This document shows positions 1 to 8,066 of a DNA stretch of 64,000 bases, piece by piece. Under the pieces are notes generated by a model that did not search any database, had not been told where the DNA came from, and saw nothing but the letters and a program-made list of their open reading frames with translations. The stretch lies in the NCBI GenBank assembly GCA_963712815.1, contig CAVQJL010000012.1:806001-870000 (forward strand), in the 5' to 3' direction. A program made the translations under genes and the position numbers. Within the stretch, counting starts at the first letter, position 1. Each line of letters starts with the position of its first letter. The DNA is from RPQJ01 sp963712815. GTDB taxonomy: Bacteria; Pseudomonadota; Gammaproteobacteria; Steroidobacterales; Steroidobacteraceae.

Positions 1-444
1 GCCGAGCGCGGCACGCCGTCGTCGCAGGCGGCCGACCACTTCGCTCAGCTCGACAAGAGACGATGCAAACTCGAAGAGTGGGACTACGGCGAGCACTGGG
101 CCGACGTCGAGGGCGACCCGGCCGCTGACTGCGCCGTCGTCACTTTCGGCTCGTGCACCGGCCCGGTGCGCGAGGGCCTCGAGCGCGCCGCGCTGGACGG
201 TGTCGCCACGCGGCTGGTCTCGCTGCGACTGCTCGCGCCCCTGCCCGCCGGCCGGCTCGCCACCGCGCTCGCGGGCGCCGGTCGCGTGCTGGTGGTCGAG
301 CAGAATCACTCGGCGCAGCTCTACAAGTACCTTCGCGCCGAGTGCGACCTGCCCGGACGCGTCACCAGCCTGCACCGGGCGGGCGCACTGCAGTTCCAGC
401 CCGGCGAGATCCACCGTCACCTGCTCGAATGGAGCCGCGCATGA
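1..444 (+). CDS. korA: 2-oxoacid:ferredoxin oxidoreductase, alpha subunit (C-terminal part)
   Basis: The reading frame is open from the first base, so the N-terminus lies outside the window. The visible 147 residues match the C-terminal end of KorA-type alpha subunits: a strand carrying VTFGSCTGPV, then a domain with VLVVEQNHSAQLYKYLRAE, the usual inter-subunit contact region. Its stop overlaps the start of korB by 4 bp (ATGA), as in other korAB operons. KorAB oxidatively decarboxylates 2-oxoacids such as 2-oxoglutarate to acyl-CoA and passes electrons to ferredoxin in the cytoplasm. The substrate cannot be told from this fragment. Confidence 0.85.
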   Translation, partial: AERGTPSSQAADHFAQLDKRRCKLEEWDYGEHWADVEGDPAADCAVVTFGSCTGPVREGLERAALDGVATRLVSLRLLAPLPAGRLATALAGAGRVLVVEQNHSAQLYKYLRAECDLPGRVTSLHRAGALQFQPGEIHRHLLEWSRA

Positions 445-1295
445 ACGACTCGGCCTGCGCCTTGGCCCCACCCGCCCCGCTCGCGCGCGGCCCGAACGAC
501 TACAAGTCCGACCTCAAGCCGGTGTGGTGCCCGGGCTGCGGCGACTTCGGCGTCGTGAATGCGCTCGCCAAGGCAATGGCGAAGATGGCGCTCGAGCCGA
601 AGGACGTCGCAGTCGTCTCCGGCATCGGATGCTCTTCGCGCATCCCGGCCTACATGTCGAGCTACGGCTTCCACGGCGTGCACGGGCGTGCGCTCGCGAC
701 TGGCACGGGTCTCAAGATCGCGCGCCCCGACCTCACCGTCATCGTCACGGGCGGCGATGGAGACGGCTACTCGATCGGCGGCAATCACTTCCTGCACGCC
801 TGCCGGCGCAACGTGGACATGACCTACATCGTGATGGACAACCGCGTGTACGGCATGACCAAGGGCCAGGCGTCGCCGACCACCGAGCCCGACTGGGATT
901 CGAAGCTCTCGCCGGACGGCACCGGCCTGCGCGAATTCCAGCCGCTGGTCGTCGCGCTCGCCTCGGGAGCCAATTTCATCGCGCGCGGCTTCACGGGCGA
1001 TCCGAACGGGCTGGCCGGGTTGATCGAGCAGGCGGTACGCCATCCGGGGTTCTCGTTCCTCGAAGTGCTGTCGCCCTGCGTCACGTTCCGTCCCGAGCAG
1101 AAGGAGTGGAAGAAGTTGGTGCGCCCCGATGCATTCCACACCACGGCGGACGTCCCGCGAGCCGTGCGCCGCCTTCTGCGCGACAACGGCTTCGACCTCG
1201 GCGTGCTGTACGCAGGCGGGCGACCGCCATACGTGCCGCGCAGCCCCTGCGCGCTGCGGACGCCGGCCGAACTCGAGGCGAGGTTCGCGCTGTGA
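441..1295 (+). CDS. korB: 2-oxoacid:ferredoxin oxidoreductase, beta subunit
   Basis: A 284-residue TPP-binding subunit. The N-terminal WCPGCGDFG (Cys30, Cys33) and a later SPCVTF supply Cys residues of the single [4Fe-4S] cluster. The TPP/Mg motif is GDGDGYSIGGNH (around residue 106), continued by MDNRVYGMTKGQASPT, the hallmark of KorB/PorB. With KorA it forms the CoA-acylating, ferredoxin-reducing oxidoreductase that acts on 2-oxoglutarate or a related acid. The ATG overlaps the korA stop, which points to translational coupling, and fixes the start; a longer upstream extension in this frame would run inside korA and is rejected. 2-Oxoglutarate is the likeliest substrate but not proven. Confidence 0.93.
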   Translation: MNDSACALAPPAPLARGPNDYKSDLKPVWCPGCGDFGVVNALAKAMAKMALEPKDVAVVSGIGCSSRIPAYMSSYGFHGVHGRALATGTGLKIARPDLTVIVTGGDGDGYSIGGNHFLHACRRNVDMTYIVMDNRVYGMTKGQASPTTEPDWDSKLSPDGTGLREFQPLVVALASGANFIARGFTGDPNGLAGLIEQAVRHPGFSFLEVLSPCVTFRPEQKEWKKLVRPDAFHTTADVPRAVRRLLRDNGFDLGVLYAGGRPPYVPRSPCALRTPAELEARFAL

Positions 1296-1831
1296 GCGGG
1301 CGCGGCCGGTCCGCGGCGGCGCGCACGAAGCTCCCGCGTACGGTCGCCGAGTTCATGGCGTTCGCCTACGCCATGGAGGTCGAGGCCGCGGAGCGCTATG
1401 CCGAGCTCGCGGGGCAGATGTCGGCGCACAACAACCGCGAGGTCGCCGAACTCTTCGCAAAGCTTTCGCGCATCGAGGGCAAGCACCGCGACCAGATCGC
1501 GACGCGGATGGGATGGACGAGCCCGCCCGAGACTGCGGTGTTCCGCTGGACGACGCCCGAGGGACCCGAGACCACGGACTACGGCGAGCTGCACTACCTG
1601 ATGCAGCCCTACCACGCACTCAAGCTCGCGGAGCACAACGAGCAGCAGGCCGTGGAGTTCTTCGAGCGATTCGCGGCGGCGCGTGTGCCGGCGGCCGTGC
1701 AGGCTGCGGCGCACGAGATGGCCGAGGACGAGCGCGAGCACGTCCGCCTGATCCGCGAGTGGCTTGCCAAGGTGCCGCCGCCGGAGGCGGGCTGGGACGA
1801 GGACATGGATCCGCCGGCCGGAGCGGACTGA
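1292..1831 (+). CDS. Ferritin-like (rubrerythrin-type) domain protein
   Basis: A 179-residue, mostly helical protein starting at GTG that overlaps the korB stop by 4 bp. Four helices carry paired acidic/His metal-ligand patterns: MEVEAAERY (residues 29-36), RIEGKH (60-65), KLAEHNEQQ (111-119) and EMAEDEREH (142-150). This spacing is that of a di-iron ferritin-like or rubrerythrin helical domain. No C-terminal rubredoxin Cys pair is present. Position as third gene of the kor operon suggests protection of the oxygen-sensitive Fe-S enzyme or iron handling, which is inference. Translation probably depends on korB through the overlap. Confidence 0.8.
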   Translation: MSGRGRSAAARTKLPRTVAEFMAFAYAMEVEAAERYAELAGQMSAHNNREVAELFAKLSRIEGKHRDQIATRMGWTSPPETAVFRWTTPEGPETTDYGELHYLMQPYHALKLAEHNEQQAVEFFERFAAARVPAAVQAAAHEMAEDEREHVRLIREWLAKVPPPEAGWDEDMDPPAGAD

Positions 1832-1858
1832 ATCGGGCGGGCGACCTACACCCCGACC

Positions 1859-2200
1859 TCACTGCGCCGGCGGGCTCCCGGACGCCTCGACTTCGGTCGA
1901 TGCCTCCGGCTCCACCGGCACCACGTAGGCGGGTATGGACTCGGGGACAGGTGCCGTTGCAGGCGCCGAAGCCGACGGCTCCGGATCGACGATCGGCAGC
2001 GCGAGGAAGCGCTGCACGCTGGCAAGGAAGCGGTCGAATGCCAGCAGCAACACCATCATCGCGGCCACGGCGAGCAGGAACCCGACGAGTCGCGGCAGCA
2101 AGGGCCGGTCCGTCGGCAGACCGTCGCGCTCGGCATGGCGCCGGGCACGGTCCATCAGGACTCGCTTGACGTCGATCGGCTGCTCGGGATTCTGGGTCAT
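1859..2200 (-). CDS. Hypothetical single-pass membrane protein
   Basis: A 113-residue protein of unknown family. The N-terminal 35 residues are charged and probably cytoplasmic (VKRVLMDRARRHAERDG). One transmembrane helix follows at about residues 36-55 (LPRLVGFLLAVAAMMVLLLAF), then a Pro/Ala/Ser/Glu-rich tail that would lie in the periplasm. It is transcribed convergently to the kor operon and divergently from bfd. It may be a small envelope protein; no enzymatic motif is visible and no function is proposed. The reading frame has normal composition for the region, which supports it being a real gene. Confidence 0.55.
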   Translation of the reverse strand: MTQNPEQPIDVKRVLMDRARRHAERDGLPTDRPLLPRLVGFLLAVAAMMVLLLAFDRFLASVQRFLALPIVDPEPSASAPATAPVPESIPAYVVPVEPEASTEVEASGSPPAQ

Positions 2201-2326
2201 GGGCTACGAGCGGACATCCGTCTCGGGCGGTCGAGGTAAAAAAAGGGGCGCCGATGATGCCACCGGACCGATCAGGCCGGCGCGAAAGTTTGGCGGGCCC
2301 CGCCGGGACCTCGGTAATTACTTAAA

Positions 2327-2341
2327 TGCGAATGATTTGCA
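2327..2341. promoter_or_regulatory. Fur-type operator upstream of bfd
   Basis: An AT-rich patch in GC-rich surroundings holds TGCGAAT-G-ATTTGCA, a 7-1-7 inverted repeat with one mismatch, matching the core of Fur operators. It lies about 44 bp before the bfd start, where a Fur dimer would block a bfd-bfr promoter. Fur control of bfd is well known in Gammaproteobacteria; binding here is inferred from the sequence. Confidence 0.7.
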
Positions 2342-2384
2342 ATAAGATCCGGTCGCCGCTAGGATCTCGCCCGAGGGTCAAGCC

Positions 2385-2576
2385 ATGTACGTCTGCGTCT
2401 GCCACGGCATCTCCGAAAAGCGCCTGCACCAGGCCATCGAGGAAGGCGTGTGCTCGTTCGAGCAACTGCAGTCCTGCACCGGCGTCGCGACCTGCTGTGG
2501 CGCCTGCGAGCCCTGCGCCCGGCAGGTACTCGATGAAACGCTTGATTCCCGGTCCCGCGCGCCTCAGGCTTCGTGA
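2385..2576 (+). CDS. bfd: Bacterioferritin-associated ferredoxin
   Basis: A 63-residue protein of the usual Bfd size. It opens with MYVCVCHGISE (Cys4, Cys6) and later has TCCGAC (Cys37/38 and Cys41), giving the CxC...CxxC arrangement of the BFD-type [2Fe-2S] cluster. Bfd docks on bacterioferritin and delivers electrons that reduce the ferric core, releasing iron. It sits directly upstream of bfr and behind a Fur-type operator, so it is expected to rise when iron is short. An extra Cys follows in GACEPCARQ, common in the family. Confidence 0.93.
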   Translation: MYVCVCHGISEKRLHQAIEEGVCSFEQLQSCTGVATCCGACEPCARQVLDETLDSRSRAPQAS

Positions 2577-2627
2577 CCTCGGGGCTTCGGCCCCACCCCG
2601 TCCCGGTTTCCAGATAAGGAGCTCGTC

Positions 2628-3104
2628 ATGAAGGGCGACGCCGACGTCATTGCGCATCTCAACAAGATCCTCAAGAACGAACTCACCGCGATCAACCAGT
2701 ACTTCCTGCATTCACGCATGCTGAAGGACTGGGGCCTCGTGAAGCTCGGCGAGTACGAGCAGCACGAGTCCATCGACGAGATGAAGCACGCCGACAAGCT
2801 GATCGAGCGCATCCTGTTCCTCGAGGGGCTGCCGAACCTGCAGCACCTCGGCAAGCTCATGATCGGCGAGGACGTGAAAGAGATCCTCGAGTGCGACCTC
2901 AAGCTCGAGCAGATCGCGCACCCCGACCTCAAGGACGCAATCTCGCACTGCGAGAAGGTCGGCGACTACGTGAGCCGCGAGCTGCTGGAGGATATCCTCG
3001 AGTCCGAGGAGGAGCACATCGACTTCCTCGAGACCCAGATCGACCTGATCGGCCGGGTCGGAATCGAGAACTACTGCCAGTCGCAGATGAAAGAGCCCGG
3101 TTGA
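2628..3104 (+). CDS. bfr: Bacterioferritin
   Basis: A 158-residue bacterioferritin of full length. Ferroxidase ligands are visible: Glu18 (KNELTAINQYF), Glu51 and His54 (DEMKHAD), and the later EDILESEEEHIDFLE with the fourth-helix Glu/His pair. Met52 in IDEMKH is the haem-b ligand at the two-fold interface, so this is a haem-binding Bfr rather than a ferritin. It assembles as a 24-mer that stores ferric iron. AAGGAG lies 6 nt before the ATG. Gene order bfd-bfr pairs storage with its release partner. All key residues are intact. Confidence 0.96.
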   Translation: MKGDADVIAHLNKILKNELTAINQYFLHSRMLKDWGLVKLGEYEQHESIDEMKHADKLIERILFLEGLPNLQHLGKLMIGEDVKEILECDLKLEQIAHPDLKDAISHCEKVGDYVSRELLEDILESEEEHIDFLETQIDLIGRVGIENYCQSQMKEPG

Positions 3105-3113
3105 GGTGCCCGG

Positions 3114-3611
3114 ATGAGCGCGCGTGCCGTTGTCGCCCTGCTGCTGCTCACGAGCACACCGCTCGGCGCCCACGCCCACGACATCGTCCGGCGCGCCTCA
3201 TCGGGCTTCCCTATCGCGACCAGCGTGACCGTGCCCGCGGGCTCGGAGATCGTCTTCCTGAGCGGAATGCTGGCGGACGCCGCCGACACGAAGGCCCCCG
3301 CCGGCAGCATCGAGCGCTTCGGGGACACCGCAGCCCAGACAACGAGCGTGCTCGGCAAGATCCAGAGGGAACTCGAGGCGCTCGGCCTCGGCATGCAGGA
3401 CGTGGTGAAGATGAACGTGTTCCTGGTCGGCGACCCGCGTCGGGACCACACGATGGATTTCGAGGGACTGATGAAGGGCTACCTGCAATTCTTCGGCCCG
3501 GACAAGCAATCGGGCGTTCCGGCTCGCACCACCGTGCAGGTTACGGGCCTGCCAATCCCGGGCGCGCTGGTGGAAATCGAGGTCGTGGCAGCACGCCACA
3601 GCGGTCACTGA
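3114..3611 (+). CDS. Exported RidA/YjgF-family protein
   Basis: A 165-residue protein with an N-terminal hydrophobic signal (residues 1 to about 21, ending AHAHD), then a RidA/YjgF/UK114 domain. Family features are VFLSGMLAD, a Thr/Ser-rich helix before LGKIQRELEALGLGMQDVVKMNVFLV, and the C-terminal PGALVEIEVVA. Cytoplasmic RidA is a reactive enamine/imine deaminase; the canonical C-terminal Arg-x-x-Val-Glu pattern is altered here (PARTTVQVTG keeps the Arg), so activity is uncertain. A periplasmic location is predicted. It starts 9 nt after bfr and may be cotranscribed with it. Confidence 0.82.
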   Translation: MSARAVVALLLLTSTPLGAHAHDIVRRASSGFPIATSVTVPAGSEIVFLSGMLADAADTKAPAGSIERFGDTAAQTTSVLGKIQRELEALGLGMQDVVKMNVFLVGDPRRDHTMDFEGLMKGYLQFFGPDKQSGVPARTTVQVTGLPIPGALVEIEVVAARHSGH

Positions 3612-3668
3612 GACCTGCAGCGTCGCGAGACTAGCCGGCGACAGCGGGCCCGACCGGCTCCCGTGAAT

Positions 3669-3701
3669 CGAGGCCGGACGCGCACCACGCGCCCGGCCTC
3701 G
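3669..3701. terminator. Hairpin between convergent genes
   Basis: CGAGGCCGG (3669-3677) pairs with CCGGCCTCG (3693-3701), and the inner bases can extend the stem. It sits between the convergent ridA-like and ceramidase-like genes, where a bidirectional terminator is expected. There is no clear T-tract, so intrinsic termination is uncertain. Confidence 0.4.
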
Positions 3702-3723
3702 TTCGTCTCGCGCTGCCGTCCCC

Positions 3724-5712
3724 TTACGGCAGGTCGCCCGGCGGCAGGAAGCCCTGCCACCAGCCCGGAAACGCCGGGTTCACCTGCGCCGGATCGTAGT
3801 TGCCGGTGAGGGCGCCGACGGCGTTCATCATGTCCTTCACGAGGTCCCAGCCGGCGGAGTTCGTTTCCTCGTAGTGCCCTTGCGCCTCGCCGAGCGTCTG
3901 GCCGTAGCGGCAACTCGCGGCCACAAGTTGCGCGACCGACGGGGGATAGGAGGCGAGCTGGCCCGGGTCCTCGGTCACGCGCTTGCACGTCGCTCCGGCC
4001 ACGGCATCCGGGAACTCGATGAACCCCGCCGCGTGCAGTCCGGCGCAGGTGCCGGGCCCGGCGAAGGCATCGCCGACGCAGGCCACGCGATAGTTCGACA
4101 GCGGCACGAAGTAGCCGAGCTGGTCGCTGCCGAGGCCCACCGTCCACTTGTAGTGATCCGGCATGCGTCGCAGCGCGTAGCCCGGGATCTGGTAGTCGCC
4201 ACCGAACGCGTGGCGGCCGGGCGGCTCCTCGTACCAGTTCTGAGGGCTGGTGCGGAAGCCGGCGGGCAGCCCCGCCGTCAGCTCGCTCGGGATCTCGCCG
4301 GGCAGGAACAGCATGCCGACGGGCCCGATGCGCAGGTATTCCACGGCGCTCCTGAGGTGATCGCCGTTGCGGAAGCGGACACCAATGAGAGGGTCCGTCG
4401 AGCTCTGCAGGTCGTCTGGGGCGCAGGTTGCGTCGGTCTTGGGACCGGCGAGCGGACAGTTGTAGAGCATCGGCACCTCGTGGCCGAGATCGGTGCGGCC
4501 CGTGGCCGGATCGACGGTCAGCAGGATCCGGAAACCGAGGTTGCTGAGGTAGGTGTAGAACGGCTGCACCGAGAACGAGACGCGCGGGTCGTCGATCTTC
4601 CCGGCCGACTCGAGCAGCCGGACAGTCGCGGCCGCGAGTTGCTCGCCGATGAGGGTGGTGCGCCGGAAATTGCGCTCGGTGTAACTGCCGGGCGCGCCGC
4701 CGGGGCCGATCGCGCCGGCCGGCGCGCGCAGCTGGTTGCCGAGCGGGTGCTGCGGCGTCACCTCCCAGACATCGGATCCGCCCGGGCCGATCAGCACGCC
4801 GAGCGCACCGTTGATGAACGCGACCTCGCCGCCGTAGCGGGCATGGAGGTCCTCCCTCAGGATCCCGGGGAAGTCGGCCGTGAAGTACCGCCCGCGCGCC
4901 GTGCACGCTGAGCCGCTGAGCCCGAGCACCGCGCAGTCCGCGGCGATGACGCTCGCCGGCGGCGAGTAGTTGAGCGTGCCCTCCGGGTGATTGTTCCACT
5001 GCACCAGCGTGGCCACGGTGCGCCCCTGCACGTCCACGGCCTGCAGCACGTTGAGCGCCGGGTCGAAGACCATCGGATCGGTGCCGTCACGCATGCCGAA
5101 CCAGTGCTCGCCCGCGGCAACGCGCAGGCGCGCCGGCCGCCGCGACTCGACGGCCTCGACGATCGCGTCCACGACCTGGCTGCTCATGTGCTCGTACCAG
5201 TCGTGGTTGACGTCGAAGGCCGTGTCGGGCCCGTGGTGGTTATGCGTCGCGGTGACGATGACCTTGAGCTTCTTCGCGACGCCCGGTGGCAGCATCGCGG
5301 CGGCCTTGGCTCGCATGGCGTCGCCGTCGTTGCGGAACACCATGTAGAGGTCCGAGGCGACGACGACCACGATGTCGGGGCTGCGCGGGTCCTCGATCGC
5401 GACGGCGGTCGCGCGGATGTCGTCGCGCACCCAGTAGGACACCGGCTGGCCGTTGCCCACGGCGATGCGGCCGTCGTCCCACGCCGGAACGAGGATGCCT
5501 GGGTCGGTCGCGTCGTCGCGACCGGGCAGCGGCGCCTTCAGGTAGTCGTTGCTACCTTCGACCAGCGGCAGGACGGAGCGGGAGGCTGCTCCGACGAGCA
5601 CCGTTCCAGGACCGTTCGCGACGGGAGGCGCTCCCCGCACTTTCGCCGTCACAACGGCGGGCATCAGCACGACGCAACAAAGCAGAGAAAGCACACGAGT
5701 GGTGCGCAACAT
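3724..5712 (-). CDS. Secreted neutral ceramidase-like hydrolase
   Basis: A 662-residue exported protein. The start is placed at an ATG with GGAGGAG just upstream, giving a clean signal peptide (about residues 1-24) before KVRGAPP. The body resembles the neutral/alkaline non-lysosomal ceramidase family: VGAASRSVLP near the N-terminus, ASDLYMVFRNDG, the metal-binding TATHNHHGPD, WNNHPEGT, and RIGPVGMLFLPGEIP. Such enzymes are secreted Zn amidases acting on N-acyl sphingoid lipids. The usual GDVSPN nucleophile segment is replaced by NGALGVLIGPGG, so the enzyme may be divergent or act on another amide or ester. No operon partner is seen. Confidence 0.72.
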   Translation of the reverse strand: MLRTTRVLSLLCCVVLMPAVVTAKVRGAPPVANGPGTVLVGAASRSVLPLVEGSNDYLKAPLPGRDDATDPGILVPAWDDGRIAVGNGQPVSYWVRDDIRATAVAIEDPRSPDIVVVVASDLYMVFRNDGDAMRAKAAAMLPPGVAKKLKVIVTATHNHHGPDTAFDVNHDWYEHMSSQVVDAIVEAVESRRPARLRVAAGEHWFGMRDGTDPMVFDPALNVLQAVDVQGRTVATLVQWNNHPEGTLNYSPPASVIAADCAVLGLSGSACTARGRYFTADFPGILREDLHARYGGEVAFINGALGVLIGPGGSDVWEVTPQHPLGNQLRAPAGAIGPGGAPGSYTERNFRRTTLIGEQLAAATVRLLESAGKIDDPRVSFSVQPFYTYLSNLGFRILLTVDPATGRTDLGHEVPMLYNCPLAGPKTDATCAPDDLQSSTDPLIGVRFRNGDHLRSAVEYLRIGPVGMLFLPGEIPSELTAGLPAGFRTSPQNWYEEPPGRHAFGGDYQIPGYALRRMPDHYKWTVGLGSDQLGYFVPLSNYRVACVGDAFAGPGTCAGLHAAGFIEFPDAVAGATCKRVTEDPGQLASYPPSVAQLVAASCRYGQTLGEAQGHYEETNSAGWDLVKDMMNAVGALTGNYDPAQVNPAFPGWWQGFLPPGDLP

Positions 5713-5901
5713 GGCGTTCTCCTCCTGGCAGCATTCTTCGTTCTGGAGAACCGAAGACTGGCCCCGCGGCGTAACGGGTGTCAAGGCAGCCCCGCGCGGT
5801 GGCGATGCTGCGGCGCAGGACTGTTCAGACGCAGCGCACCGCGGTACCGTTGATCAAGATCAATGACAAAGCGCGGCCGCACCGCCGCGCGGGGGAACAG
5901 C

Positions 5902-6186
5902 ATGGCAACCGGGAAGCCGCGGCTTCGCTATCACTGCGTGACGGTCAACGCCGGAACCGCAGGCTGCGCTGCGGCGCTGGCGCTCAAGGACGTCCGGATC
6001 CTGTCGGAGGCGGCCCCGCGCCTGCCGCTGGCCGAGTGCACGATGCCGGAGAGTTGCCGCTGCACCTATCGCCATCACGACGACCGTCGTGCCGGGCCGC
6101 GACGATCGCTCGACAGGAACGAGCGCTCCGAGCCCTGGCGGGGAGGCGAGCGACGGCGCTCCGTGGGACGGCGAGCGACCGACTGA
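5902..6186 (+). CDS. Small Cys/Arg-rich conserved hypothetical protein
   Basis: A 94-residue protein starting at an ATG preceded by GGGGGAA. Cys residues are spread through YHCVTV, AGCAAA, ECTMPESCRCTY, and the segment CRCTYRHHDDRRAGPRR looks like a metal-binding or nucleic-acid-binding knuckle. I recall similar Cys-x-Cys-x-Tyr-x-His ... Asp-Arg-Arg small proteins as unnamed families in Gammaproteobacteria, but no function can be assigned. The C-terminal 30 residues are Arg-rich and probably disordered. An alternative upstream ATG at 5863 would add 13 residues. It lies between the ceramidase-like gene and malic enzyme. Confidence 0.6.
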   Translation: MATGKPRLRYHCVTVNAGTAGCAAALALKDVRILSEAAPRLPLAECTMPESCRCTYRHHDDRRAGPRRSLDRNERSEPWRGGERRRSVGRRATD

Positions 6187-6352
6187 GAGTTCGAGGCCGG
6201 GCCGCGCTGCGTGTGACCCGCAACTGCGCCCGCCGCCAGGCGGCGCGGGCCCCGGTACCTCCGGATTGACAGCCCACCGCCGGCCCCTAGCATCGCGGCA
6301 GTCAAGCCAGACCCGCCGCGCGATCGACGGCGGCATCTTTCCGGAGCCCGCC

Positions 6353-8026
6353 ATGAATACGTCCAGACAGCCCAGGCACCCTTCCCTTCCGCCGCTGCCG
6401 GCATGGTTTCCGCGCGGCACGGCGCTGCTGCAGGACCCCTCACTGAACAAGGGCACCGCATTCACCGAGGAGGAGCGCGACGCCCTCGGCCTGCGCGGCC
6501 TGCTGCCGCCACAGGTCGGCACGCAGGAACTGCAGGCCGCCCGGGTCCTCGAGAATTTCCGGCGACTGGAATCGCCGCTCGAGAAGTACATCCTGCTCGA
6601 GGCGCTGCAGGACCGGAACGAGGCGCTCTTCTTCCGGGTGATCACCGACAACCCGGACGAGATGATGCCGATCATCTACACGCCGACGGTCGGCCTCGCC
6701 TGCCAGCAGTTCGGTCACATCTATCGCCGGCCCCGCGGCATGTACATCTCTGCAGCGGATCGCGGGCGCATCGGCCAGGTCATGCGCAACTGGCCCCACC
6801 GCCAGGCCGCGATGATCGTCGTCACCGACGGCGAGCGCATCCTCGGCCTCGGCGACCTCGGCGCCAACGGCATGGGCATCCCGATCGGCAAGCTGTCGCT
6901 GTACACCGCCTGCGCCGGCCTGCATCCGCGCCTGTGCCTGCCGGTGATGCTCGACGTCGGCACCAATAACGAGGCGCTGCTCGACGATCCGCTCTACATC
7001 GGCACGCGCCAGCGGCGCCTGTCGGGCGACGCGCTCGACGAGATCATCGAGGAGTTCATCGAGGCCTCGCAGCGGGTGTTCCCCCGCATCGTCGTGCAGT
7101 TCGAGGACTTCGCGAACCACAACGCCTTCCGGCTGCTGCGGCGGTACCGCGACCGCATCTGCTGCTTCAACGACGACATCCAGGGCACCGCCTCGGTGAC
7201 CGTGGCCGGGATCTTCTCGGCGCTGCGCGTGACCGGCAAGCGCATGTCGGAGCAGACCTTCCTGTGCCTTGGCGCGGGCGAAGCCGCCACCGGCATCTCC
7301 GACCTGCTCGCGGCGGCGATGGTGGACGAAGGGCTCACGCCCGCACAGGCGCGCGCACGCTGCTGGATGGTGGACTCCAAGGGCCTCGTAGTCGCGAGCC
7401 GCAGCGGCCTCGCGGAGCACAAGCTGGCCTACGCTCACGAGCATGCACCAGTGGCGGACTTCCTGGGCGCGGTCAAGGCGCTCAAGCCGACCGCGATCAT
7501 CGGCGTGGGGGCGACGCCCGGCATGTTCACGCGCGAGGTCGTCGAGGAGATGGCCCGCCTCAACGAGCGTCCGATCGTGTTTGCGCTGTCGAACCCCACG
7601 TCGAAGTCCGAGTGCACCGCCGCCCAGGCGTATGAATGGTCGGGCGGCAGGGCGCTGTTCGCCTCCGGCAGCCCGTTCGACGCGGTCGACTTTTCGGGCA
7701 GGCACTTCGTGCCGCGCCAGGGCAACAATTCGTACATCTTCCCGGGCGTGGGCCTCGGCGTCGTGTCGGTGCGCGCCACGCGCGTAACGGACGAGATGTT
7801 CATGGCGGCCGCTCGTGCGCTCGCCCAGCACACGAGCGACTCCGACCTCGCGCAGGGCAGCCTCTACCCGCCGCTCAACCGGGTGCGCGGCGTCTCGGCG
7901 CACATCGCGGCCGCGGTCGCGGAAGTGGCCTACCGCGACGATCTGGCGAGCGTGGACCGACCGGACGACCTCCTGGAGTTCATGAAGTCGCAGATGTACG
8001 ACCCGCAGTACGCCAGCTACATCTGA
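6353..8026 (+). CDS. Malic enzyme, NAD-type (oxaloacetate-decarboxylating malate dehydrogenase)
   Basis: A 557-residue single-polypeptide malic enzyme of the large eukaryotic/E. coli MaeA type. It has MPIIYTPTVGLACQ with the catalytic Tyr, GLGDLGANGMGIPIGKLSLY with the catalytic Lys, QFEDFANHNAF and CFNDDIQGTASV for Mn/Mg binding, and the nucleotide-binding LCLGAGEAATGI. It converts malate to pyruvate and CO2 with reduction of NAD(P). MaeA-like length favours NAD, but cofactor choice is not certain. It is monocistronic, with the convergent amylase gene 40 bp downstream. Confidence 0.93.
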   Translation: MNTSRQPRHPSLPPLPAWFPRGTALLQDPSLNKGTAFTEEERDALGLRGLLPPQVGTQELQAARVLENFRRLESPLEKYILLEALQDRNEALFFRVITDNPDEMMPIIYTPTVGLACQQFGHIYRRPRGMYISAADRGRIGQVMRNWPHRQAAMIVVTDGERILGLGDLGANGMGIPIGKLSLYTACAGLHPRLCLPVMLDVGTNNEALLDDPLYIGTRQRRLSGDALDEIIEEFIEASQRVFPRIVVQFEDFANHNAFRLLRRYRDRICCFNDDIQGTASVTVAGIFSALRVTGKRMSEQTFLCLGAGEAATGISDLLAAAMVDEGLTPAQARARCWMVDSKGLVVASRSGLAEHKLAYAHEHAPVADFLGAVKALKPTAIIGVGATPGMFTREVVEEMARLNERPIVFALSNPTSKSECTAAQAYEWSGGRALFASGSPFDAVDFSGRHFVPRQGNNSYIFPGVGLGVVSVRATRVTDEMFMAAARALAQHTSDSDLAQGSLYPPLNRVRGVSAHIAAAVAEVAYRDDLASVDRPDDLLEFMKSQMYDPQYASYI

Positions 8027-8066
8027 ACGTCCGGCGCCCGCGGCGCCGATGAAATGCCGTGGCCGT

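Noticed and set aside
8032..8048. Short GC hairpin between malic enzyme and amylase genes
   Set aside because: Only six paired bases with no T-tract; such stems are expected by chance in this GC-rich DNA.
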